From Ramlibacter sp. Leaf400 (GTDB lineage: Bacteria > Pseudomonadota > Gammaproteobacteria > Burkholderiales > Burkholderiaceae_C), in assembly GCF_001424545.1 (NCBI RefSeq), contig NZ_LMQL01000013.1:165755-229754 (forward strand): 64,000 nucleotides of DNA, in the 5' to 3' direction. Under the pieces are notes generated by a model. It searched no databases, had not been told where the DNA came from, and was given only the letters and a program-made list of their open reading frames with translations. Below are positions 57,866 through 64,000 of the stretch, piece by piece (position 1 is the first letter of the stretch; every line of letters starts with the position of its first letter). The position numbers and the translations under genes were made by a program.

Positions 57866-58488
57866 CGGGCCGCCACGTAGACGGCCTCGGTCCGCGACTG
57901 CACGTTGAGCTCGCGGAAGATCGCGCTCAGGTGGGTCTTCACGGTGGCGTCGCTGATGCCCAGCTGGCGCGCGATGAGCTTGTTGGGCAAGCCGCGCAGC
58001 ATCGCCGCCAGCACGTCGGCCTGGCGCTGGGTCAGGGCCGGGAACACCTCGACGATCGCCTTGGGCTGGGCGTCGTGGCGCTGGGGCGGCGGGCTGCTGC
58101 TGGCCAGGAGGGCGCTGGGCAGCGAGATGCCGCCGCCGGTGATCTTGTTCAGGGCCTGCTGCAGCACGTCGGGCGGCGACTCCTTGGGGATGAAGCCCAC
58201 CGCGCCCGCGTCGATGGCGCTGCGCACCAGGGTCGCGTTCTTCTCGGCCGAGACCACCACGATGCGCGCGTCCTCGGCCGCCTCGTGGAAGGCCCGGACC
58301 GCGTCCGCGCCGCAGAGGCCCTCCATGTGCCAGTCCAGCAGCACCACGTCGAAAGGCTTCTCGCGCGCCAGCCGCAGGCCTTCGTCGGCATCGGCCGCGA
58401 CCTCGCACTCCATGGAACCCAGCGACAGCAGCAGCAGCCGCAGCCCCTCGCGGAACAACGCATGGTCGTCGACCACCAGCACACGCAT
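57844..58488 (-). CDS. LuxR/NarL-family response regulator
   Basis: A 214-residue response regulator. The receiver domain has D7/D8 and phospho-acceptor D52 (VVLLDWHMEG), plus the lysine in FIPKES. The C-terminal GerE/LuxR helix-turn-helix is LTQRQADVLAAMLRGLPNKLI followed by ISDATVKTHLSAIFREL, quoted here in parts. GGAG lies eight bases before the ATG. Its stop codon lies inside the end of the hybrid kinase gene: the two genes overlap tail to tail by 22 bases. The kinase next door is the probable phosphodonor; the target promoters are unknown, the nearby fusion gene being a candidate. Confidence 0.93.
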   Translation of the reverse strand: MRVLVVDDHALFREGLRLLLLSLGSMECEVAADADEGLRLAREKPFDVVLLDWHMEGLCGADAVRAFHEAAEDARIVVVSAEKNATLVRSAIDAGAVGFIPKESPPDVLQQALNKITGGGISLPSALLASSSPPPQRHDAQPKAIVEVFPALTQRQADVLAAMLRGLPNKLIARQLGISDATVKTHLSAIFRELNVQSRTEAVYVAARQGVKIA

Positions 58489-58576
58489 CAGCGAATCTCC
58501 TTCGGTGCGCTGGACTGTAAAGGAGTCGCAGCGCCGACCTATCGCCCATTTGGATGAACGTCAAGGCCGCGCGCAC

Positions 58577-58582
58577 TAGGAT
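58577..58582 (+). promoter_or_regulatory. -10 element of yqiA
   Basis: TAGGAT (four of six consensus bases) ends seven bases before the ATG at 58590, in the 100-base gap after the response regulator. It fits the near-leaderless pattern seen elsewhere. Confidence 0.35.
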
Positions 58583-58589
58583 GCGCGCC

Positions 58590-59180
58590 ATGGCCCTCAC
58601 CCACCTGCTCTACCTGCACGGCTTCCGGTCCTCGCCGCAATCGGCCAAGGCGCGCCAGGTCGCCGCCCGCATCGCGCAGCGCCACCCCGGGGTGCAGTGG
58701 TGGTGCCCGCAGCTGCCGCCCTCGCCCCGCGCCGCGATGGACCTGGTGATGCAGGGCATCGCCGCCTGGCCGCGCGAGCGCATGGGCGTGATCGGCTCCT
58801 CGCTGGGCGGCTTCTATGCCACCCACGTGGCGGTGGAAACCGGCTGCCGCGCCGTGGTGGTCAACCCCGCCGTGCACGCCGCCCGCGACCTGGCCCGCCA
58901 CATCGGCGAGCAGACCGCCTGGCACGACCCGGCCCGGCACTTCTTCTTCGAGCCGCGCTACGTGGACGAACTGCGGGTGCTCGAACGCGGGCCCCTGCCC
59001 CATCCCGAGCGCCTGCTGGCCGTCATCGCCAAGGGCGACGAGGTCTTGGACTGGCGCGAAATGGTGGGTCGCTACCCGGGCTCGCCGGTGCGGCTGCTGG
59101 AAGGCGGCGACCATGCGCTGTCGGATTTCGACCGCCACCTGGACGACGTGCTGGCCTTCCTGGGCCTGCCGTCGCGCTGA
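58590..59180 (+). CDS. yqiA: YqiA-like esterase (alpha/beta hydrolase)
   Basis: A small alpha/beta hydrolase of 196 residues of the YqiA (UPF0227) type, with esterase activity on acyl-CoA or short esters reported for the family. The oxyanion loop is LYLHGFRSSPQSAKA, the nucleophile S71 lies in GSSLGGFYA, and the catalytic His is in GGDHALSDF. Starts at 58554, 58581 and 58590 are in frame; the last is used because homology begins there. It leads into the ribonuclease gene 23 bases downstream. Confidence 0.88.
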   Translation: MALTHLLYLHGFRSSPQSAKARQVAARIAQRHPGVQWWCPQLPPSPRAAMDLVMQGIAAWPRERMGVIGSSLGGFYATHVAVETGCRAVVVNPAVHAARDLARHIGEQTAWHDPARHFFFEPRYVDELRVLERGPLPHPERLLAVIAKGDEVLDWREMVGRYPGSPVRLLEGGDHALSDFDRHLDDVLAFLGLPSR

Positions 59181-59190
59181 CCCTGCATGG

Positions 59191-59196
59191 GACAAT
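59191..59196 (+). promoter_or_regulatory. -10 element before the ribonuclease gene
   Basis: GACAAT ends seven bases before the ATG at 59204 in the short gap after yqiA. It would give a leaderless internal transcript. Confidence 0.35.
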
Positions 59197-59203
59197 CGCC
59201 GCG

Positions 59204-61258
59204 ATGTATGCATTGTTCGAAGAGGGCGGCCGGTTCCAGGCGGGCCGGGTGCTCTCGCAGGCCGAGTCCTCGGCCCAGGTGGAGCTGGACAGCGGCAAGC
59301 GCGTCAAGGTCAAGTCCGCCCACATCCTGCTGACGTTCGAGAAGCCCCAGCCGGCCGAACTGCTGGCCGCGGCGCAGGCCCTTGCCGAAACCATCGAGCT
59401 GGACCTGGCCTGGGAGTTCGCCCCGGACGAGGAATTCGGCTTCGCCGACCTGGCGCGCGACTACTTCAGCGAGAAGGCCACGCTGGAACAGCAGGCCGCC
59501 GCGCTGCTGCGGCTGCACGAGGCGCCGCACTACTTCCGTCGCGCGGGCAAGGGGCGCTTTCGCAAGGCGCCGGCCGAGATCGTGCAGCAGGCGCTGGTCG
59601 CGCTGGAGAAGAAGAAGCAGCTGCAGCAGCAGATCGCCGCCTGGGCCGCCGAACTGGCCGCCGGCAGCTGCCCGGCGCCGGTGCGCGAGCAGCTCTTTCG
59701 CATCCTGTTCAAGCCGGACAAGAACGCGCCCGAGTACAAGGCCGTGGTCGAGGCGTCACGCACCGCGCAGATGGCGCCGCTCGCGCTGCTGCAGAAGGCC
59801 GGCGCGATCGACTCGCCCTACCAGTTCCACTGGAAGCGCTTCCTGTTCGATTACTTCCCCAAGGGCACGGGCTTTCCGCCGCTGGCCGCGCCCGCCATCG
59901 ACGAGGAGCTGCCGCTCGCGGCGGTGCAGGCCTTCTCCATCGACGACTCCAGCACCACCGAGATCGACGACGCGCTCTCGGTGCAGGGCCTGGGCACCGG
60001 CACGGTGACGGTGGGCATCCACATCGCCGCGCCCGGCCTGGCGATGCAGCCCGGCACGCCGATCGACCAGGTGGCGCGCCAGCGCCTGTCCACGGTCTAC
60101 ATGCCGGGGCACAAGATCACCATGCTGCCCGACGAGGTGGTGCAGGCCTACACGCTGATGGAAGGGCGCGACTGCCCGGCGGTGTCGCTCTACGTCACGT
60201 TCGACGAAGCCAGCCTGGTCGTGAAGGAGTCGCAGACCCGCCTGGAACGCGTGCCGATCGCGGCCAACCTGCGGCACGACCAGCTGGACGAACACCTCAG
60301 CGAGGACTGGCTGGAAGGCGGCGCCACCGCGCATGCCGTGCCCGAGCCGGCGGCCCACCTGCGCGAGCCGCTGTCCTTCCTGTGGCGGCTGGCCAAGCAC
60401 CTCAAGGGCCTGCGCGAGGTGGTGCGCGGCAAGCCCGAGACCTTCAGCCGGCCCGACTACAACTTCCGCCTGCTCGACCACGACGGCGGCGAGCCGCGCG
60501 GCAGCGAGCCGGTGGAGATCACCGTGCGCCGTCGCGGCGCGCCGCTGGACCTGATCGTGGCCGAGGCCATGATCCTGGCCAACAGCAGCTGGGGCCAGTG
60601 GCTGGCCGAGCTGGGCGTGCCGGCGATCTACCGCAGCCAGGCCAGCCTGGCGCCCGGCGTCAAGGTGCGCATGGGGACCAAGGCGGCGCCGCACGCCGGC
60701 ATCGGCGTCAAGTGCTACGCCTGGAGCACCTCGCCGCTGCGTCGCTACACCGACCTGGTCAACCAGTGGCAGATCGTCGCGGCGGCCCGCCACGGCCGCA
60801 CCGCCGCCCTGGCCGCGCCCTTCAAGCCCAAGGACGCCGACCTGTTCTCCATCATCTCCAGCTTCGACGCGGCCTACAGCGCCTACAACGGCTACCAGGC
60901 CGGCATGGAGCGCTTCTGGACCCTGCAGTACCTGCGCCAGCAGGGCCTGAAGGAGCTGGTGGGCACCGTGTTCCGCGAGGGCCTGGTGCGGGCCGACGAC
61001 CTGCCGCTGGTGCTGCCGGTGCTGGGCACGGAGCAGCTGCCGCGCGGCGCGAAGGTGCGGGTGCGGCTGGGCGACATCGACGACATCACGCTGGACGTGT
61101 CCGGCACCCTGCTGGAGCGGCTGGACACCGCCCCGCAGGCGCTGTCGGGGGAAGACGACAGCGGGGAGGAGGAAGAGCCCGCCGGTCCGATCGCCATCGC
61201 CGTCGATGTGGCCGAAGGCGGCGAACTCGACAATGCGGCGGATAATCCGCCTTCGTGA
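59204..61258 (+). CDS. ribonuclease II-family exoribonuclease (RNB domain)
   Basis: A 3'-to-5' exoribonuclease of 684 residues with an RNB catalytic domain. The metal-binding aspartates lie in FSIDDSSTTEIDDALSV, and other RNB segments are YMPGHKITMLPDEVV, VAEAMILANSSWGQWLAE and TSPLRRYTDLVNQWQI. An N-terminal region of about 230 residues includes a long Glu/Lys-rich helical stretch, and a C-terminal acidic tail (DDSGEEEEP) follows. It is shorter than RNase R and its N-terminus differs from RNase II of E. coli. This form is common next to aroE in Burkholderiales. Confidence 0.93.
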   Translation: MYALFEEGGRFQAGRVLSQAESSAQVELDSGKRVKVKSAHILLTFEKPQPAELLAAAQALAETIELDLAWEFAPDEEFGFADLARDYFSEKATLEQQAAALLRLHEAPHYFRRAGKGRFRKAPAEIVQQALVALEKKKQLQQQIAAWAAELAAGSCPAPVREQLFRILFKPDKNAPEYKAVVEASRTAQMAPLALLQKAGAIDSPYQFHWKRFLFDYFPKGTGFPPLAAPAIDEELPLAAVQAFSIDDSSTTEIDDALSVQGLGTGTVTVGIHIAAPGLAMQPGTPIDQVARQRLSTVYMPGHKITMLPDEVVQAYTLMEGRDCPAVSLYVTFDEASLVVKESQTRLERVPIAANLRHDQLDEHLSEDWLEGGATAHAVPEPAAHLREPLSFLWRLAKHLKGLREVVRGKPETFSRPDYNFRLLDHDGGEPRGSEPVEITVRRRGAPLDLIVAEAMILANSSWGQWLAELGVPAIYRSQASLAPGVKVRMGTKAAPHAGIGVKCYAWSTSPLRRYTDLVNQWQIVAAARHGRTAALAAPFKPKDADLFSIISSFDAAYSAYNGYQAGMERFWTLQYLRQQGLKELVGTVFREGLVRADDLPLVLPVLGTEQLPRGAKVRVRLGDIDDITLDVSGTLLERLDTAPQALSGEDDSGEEEEPAGPIAIAVDVAEGGELDNAADNPPS
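61241..61246 (+). promoter_or_regulatory. -10-like element within the end of the ribonuclease gene
   Basis: GATAAT lies eight bases before the GTG start of the TonB-like gene, inside the last codons of the ribonuclease gene. As the two genes also overlap by GTGA, translational coupling is an equally good explanation, so this element is uncertain. Confidence 0.3.
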
Positions 61259-62112
61259 ACCTCAAGTCCTTCAGCACCCTGCAGATCGCACTGGGCGTGT
61301 CGGTGGCGGCCCACGCCGCCCTGCTGACCGTGCGCATCGTGGACCCGGAGAGTTTCAACCGGGTGTTCCAGGACACGCCGCTGGAGGTGGTGCTGGTCAA
61401 CTCGCGCAGCGCCGAGAAGCCCGAGAAGGCCCAGGCGATCGCCCAGGCCGCGCTGGCCGGCGGTGGTGAGGCCGCCAGCGGCCGGGCCACCTCGCCGCTG
61501 CCGCCTTCGGCGCTCACCGAGACCGGCGATTCGGCCGAGGACGCCGCCCAGCGCCGCGTGCAGGAGATGCAGGAGCAGCAGACGCTGATGCTCGCGCAGG
61601 TCAAGCGCATGCTGGCCGGGATGCCGCCGCCCGATCCGAAGCAGCCCACCAGCGCGCCGGATGCGAAGGCGCGCGAGGAAAAGCGCCGCCAGCTCGTGAA
61701 GCTGCTGGCCGAGATCGAGCGCCGCATCAACGAGGAGAACGCGCGGCCCAAGAAGCGCTACGTCAGCCCCTCCACGCGCGAGGAGGTCTACGCCGTCTAC
61801 TACGACACGCTGCGCCGCAAGATCGAGGAGCGCGGCACCCACAACTTCCCCGAGCTGGCCGGCCGCAAGCTGTACGGCGAGCTCACCATGATCGTCACCG
61901 TCAACCACGACGGCCGCGTGCTGGAGACCGAGGTGGTCGAGACCTCGGGCAACCTCACGCTCGACCGCCGCGCACAGAGCATCGCGCGCGCCTCCGGGCC
62001 GTTCGGCCGCTTTTCGGCTGCCATGCGCCAGCGCGCCGACCAGATCGTGGTGGTGTCGCGCTTCAAGTTCACGCGCGACGAGACGCTCGAAACCAAACTC
62101 ACGTCGCGATGA
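61255..62112 (+). CDS. TonB-like energy-transduction protein
   Basis: A 285-residue protein with one N-terminal membrane helix (LQIALGVSVAAHAALLTVRI), a Gln/Glu-rich coiled-coil region (residues 95-165), and a C-terminal TonB-type domain (YGELTMIVTVNHDGRVLETEVVETSG in outline). TonB proteins span the periplasm and drive outer-membrane receptors. ExbB/ExbD partners and receptors are not in the window. The start is GTG 61255, overlapping the ribonuclease stop codon; its own stop overlaps aroE. Confidence 0.85.
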   Translation: MNLKSFSTLQIALGVSVAAHAALLTVRIVDPESFNRVFQDTPLEVVLVNSRSAEKPEKAQAIAQAALAGGGEAASGRATSPLPPSALTETGDSAEDAAQRRVQEMQEQQTLMLAQVKRMLAGMPPPDPKQPTSAPDAKAREEKRRQLVKLLAEIERRINEENARPKKRYVSPSTREEVYAVYYDTLRRKIEERGTHNFPELAGRKLYGELTMIVTVNHDGRVLETEVVETSGNLTLDRRAQSIARASGPFGRFSAAMRQRADQIVVVSRFKFTRDETLETKLTSR

Positions 62113-62942
62113 GCGCCCGCTACTGCGTCGTCGGCCACCCGGTCGAGCACAGCCGCTCGCCGTGGATCCACGCGCGTTTTGCCCAGCTCACGGGCGAGCC
62201 TGTGCAGTACGGCAGGCTGGCCGCGCCGCTGGACGGTTTCGTGGCCACCGTGCGGCGCTTCCGCGACGAAGGCGGACGCGGCTGCAACGTCACCCTGCCC
62301 TTCAAGTTCCAGGCGGCCGCCTTCGCCACCACGCTGAGCGATCGGGCCCGGCTCGCGGGCGCGTGCAACACGCTGCGCTTCGATGACGCCGGCGTGCTCG
62401 GCGACAACACCGACGGCGCCGGCCTGGTGCGGGACATCGCATCGGCCGGCGTCCCGCTGGCCGGGCGCGAGGTGCTGCTGGTGGGCGCCGGCGGCGCTTC
62501 GGCAGGCGTCCTCGGCCCGCTGCTGCAGGCGCGGCCGGCCCGGCTGGTGATCGCCAACCGCACCCTGGCGAAGGCGCAGGCGCTGGTGGACTCGCACGCC
62601 GCGGCCGCGCGGTCGGCATCGGCCGAACTCTCGGCCTGCGGGCTCGACGCCGTGCCCGGCGCCTTCGACGTGGTCGTCAACGCCAGCGCCAGCAGCCTGG
62701 CGGGCGGCGGCGTCCCGGTGCCCGCGTCGGTGCTGCGCACCGGCGCCCTGGCCTACGACATGATGTACGGCCCGGCAGCGCAGGGCTTCCTGGCCTGGGC
62801 GCGCGCGCAGGGCGCAGTCGGCCGCGACGGCCTGGGCATGCTGGTGGAACAGGCGGCCGAGTCGTTCCGCATCTGGCGCGGCGTGCGGCCGGATACAGCG
62901 TCGGTGCTGGCCGAACTGCGCGCCCTGCTCGCGGCGGAGTGA
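62109..62942 (+). CDS. aroE: shikimate dehydrogenase
   Basis: AroE reduces 3-dehydroshikimate to shikimate with NADPH. The 277-residue protein has the substrate-binding VVGHPVEHSRSPWIH, the catalytic-lysine motif NVTLPFKFQA, NTDGAGLVRD, and the cofactor loop VLLVGAGGASAGVLGPLL. It overlaps the TonB-like gene (ATGA) and lies four bases before mtgA. With aroG 17 kb away it is the second shikimate-pathway gene in the window. Confidence 0.96.
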   Translation: MSARYCVVGHPVEHSRSPWIHARFAQLTGEPVQYGRLAAPLDGFVATVRRFRDEGGRGCNVTLPFKFQAAAFATTLSDRARLAGACNTLRFDDAGVLGDNTDGAGLVRDIASAGVPLAGREVLLVGAGGASAGVLGPLLQARPARLVIANRTLAKAQALVDSHAAAARSASAELSACGLDAVPGAFDVVVNASASSLAGGGVPVPASVLRTGALAYDMMYGPAAQGFLAWARAQGAVGRDGLGMLVEQAAESFRIWRGVRPDTASVLAELRALLAAE

Positions 62943-62946
62943 CGGC

Positions 62947-63696
62947 GTGAAGGGGGTGCTGCGCTGGCTGCTGCTGCTGGTCCTGGCCGGCCTCCTGCTG
63001 CAGCTTTTCTTCGTGCTGAGCATCGCGGGCGCGGTGGTGCTGGACCCGGTGTCCACCACCTTCCAGCGATCGGAAGCCTGGCGCATCGCCACCGAACGCG
63101 ACCGACTGCGCTGGCGCCAGCAGTGGGTGCCGGCCTCGCGCATCTCCGACCACCTGAAGCGCGCAGTGATCGCCGCCGAGGACGACGGCTTCGCCACCCA
63201 CGAGGGGGTGGACTGGGACGCGCTGGAGAAGGCCTGGGCCCGCAACGCCAAGGCCGAGGAACAGGCCGCCAAGCTGGCCTTGCGCCTGCGCTCGCGCGCG
63301 TCGTCGGCCCAGGCGACGCGGCCGCCCAAGGTGGTGGGCGGCTCCACCATCACGCAGCAGTTGGCCAAGAACCTTTTGCTGTCGGGCGAGCGGACCCTGC
63401 TGCGCAAGGGGCAGGAGTTCGTGCTGACGTTCGCGCTGGAGGCGATGCTGTCCAAGCAGCGCATCCTGGAGGTCTACCTGAACAGCGTGGAGTGGGGTGA
63501 AGGCATCTTCGGCGCCGAGGCGGCGGCGCAGCACTACTGGCGCAAACCCGCCAGCCAGCTCACGCCGTACGAAGCCGCGCGGCTGGCGGTGATGCTGCCG
63601 CGGCCCAAGTTCTTCGAGAAGGTGCCGAACTCGGGGTACTTGGCGGGTCGGGCGAACACGATCGTGGGGCGGATGCGGCACGCGGAGTTGCCTTGA
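62947..63696 (+). CDS. mtgA: monofunctional biosynthetic peptidoglycan transglycosylase
   Basis: MtgA polymerises lipid II into glycan strands (glycosyltransferase family 51) at the inner membrane. The 249-residue protein has an N-terminal membrane anchor, the catalytic EDDGFATHEG, and the motifs GGSTITQQLAKNLLLS and KQRILEVYLNSVEWGEGIFG. A stretch of about 20 charged or Ala-rich residues (around 105-125, AEEQAAKLALRLRSRASS) separates the first and second motifs and looks longer than usual. The start is GTG at 62947. Confidence 0.95.
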   Translation: MKGVLRWLLLLVLAGLLLQLFFVLSIAGAVVLDPVSTTFQRSEAWRIATERDRLRWRQQWVPASRISDHLKRAVIAAEDDGFATHEGVDWDALEKAWARNAKAEEQAAKLALRLRSRASSAQATRPPKVVGGSTITQQLAKNLLLSGERTLLRKGQEFVLTFALEAMLSKQRILEVYLNSVEWGEGIFGAEAAAQHYWRKPASQLTPYEAARLAVMLPRPKFFEKVPNSGYLAGRANTIVGRMRHAELP

Positions 63697-64000
63697 AGTC
63701 CCAAGGCCGTCATGCCGTGCGGTCCGGGGCGGCGGCAGGGGGTCCCCGGCGGGGGGCTCATGCTGTGCCTCTCCGCCTGCTTCGCTGACGCTCGCAGTGC
63801 TTCGCGCGTCTCTTGAGTGGTGCGGGCCCTCGCGGAAAAACTCACTGCGCGCTGCGATGCAGCGCTCCGTTCAGACAGTTTCCGCGAGTCAGTGGTTCAT
63901 CGACGAGCTGCGCCCGCTTTGCGCGGGCTCGCAGGGCCCGCACCACTGCGCGACGCTCGGCACAGAAATCGCCCCCCGCCGGGGACCCCCTGCCGCTGGA
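63697..64000. other. 304-base gene-free end of the window
   Basis: No reading frame in this stretch looks like a real gene. Almost all of it is taken up by nested inverted repeats (63732-63996). No promoter or tRNA was seen. Confidence 0.6.
63732..63996. repeat. nested inverted-repeat element, candidate miniature mobile element
   Basis: The outer arms 63732-63757 and 63971-63996 are perfect 26-bp inverted repeats. Inside lie further pairs: AGTGGTGCGGGCCCT (63816-63830) with its complement at 63933-63947, CTCGCGGAAA (63829-63838) with 63879-63888, and a central hairpin GCGCTGC/GCAGCGC (63849-63865). The whole can fold into one long, interrupted stem. It could be a miniature transposable element, a repetitive intergenic unit, or a structured RNA or two-way terminator. 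Target duplications cannot be judged, because the window ends four bases after the right arm. Confidence 0.7.

Overview
This 64 kb window is high-GC chromosomal DNA from a beta-proteobacterium, very probably Burkholderiales and most like the Comamonadaceae (Ramlibacter/Variovorax type). The assignment is an inference from gene order: hemA-prfA-prmC-grxD, rplU-rpmA-obgE-proB, pilB-pilC-pilD-coaE-zapD-yacG and accB-accC-prmA. It also rests on strong G/C bias at third codon positions and on the protein sequences as I recognise them. Genes are densely packed on both strands. Neighbours often overlap by ATGA or GTGA, and only one stretch of about 300 bases lacks a gene.

Layout. 0-12.7 kb is housekeeping: haem and release-factor genes, a monothiol glutaredoxin, an AAA+ ATPase behind a possible sigma-54 promoter, proS with a lytic transglycosylase, rppH, proB, obgE, ribosomal proteins L27/L21, ispB and tRNA-Pro(CGG). 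12.9-21.4 kb holds the type IV pilus assembly genes pilBCD, then coaE/zapD/yacG, and on the other strand a rhodanese, argJ, a DUF815 ATPase and a Nudix hydrolase. 21.6-35.6 kb is catabolic and transport: a TRAP transporter (dctPQM), a PPK2 kinase, a fused acyl-CoA mutase (icmF) behind a palindromic operator, a complete Liv-type ABC transporter and a short-chain dehydrogenase.

35.6-50.3 kb is mostly minus strand: a PfkB kinase, a DUF3426 protein, prmA, accC/accB and a TlpA-like thioredoxin, with mpl on the plus strand. Then come an uncharacterised gene, aroG with a Phe-rich leader peptide and terminator, tldD, a response regulator fused to a Ser/Thr kinase, a dehydrogenase and rodA. 50.4-58.5 kb is the most unusual part. 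It contains one 1868-residue protein that joins a cholesterol-oxidase-like GMC oxidoreductase, an alpha/beta hydrolase with a cysteine nucleophile and a PhoD-like phosphatase. A hybrid histidine kinase is transcribed divergently from it, and a LuxR-type regulator overlaps the kinase tail to tail. 58.6-63.7 kb is yqiA, a ribonuclease II-type enzyme, a TonB-like protein, aroE and mtgA. The window ends in a nested inverted repeat with 26-bp perfect arms.

The best leads are four. (1) A transcription attenuator for aroG: leader peptide with the run FFFGYFWF, an antiterminator segment inside the leader reading frame, and a strong intrinsic terminator. (2) The three-part fusion protein. (3) A recurring promoter design in which a -10 hexamer lies only 6-9 bases before the start codon of many genes, suggesting leaderless or near-leaderless mRNAs. 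(4) The palindromic operator in front of icmF. All are read by eye; none was tested by computation.
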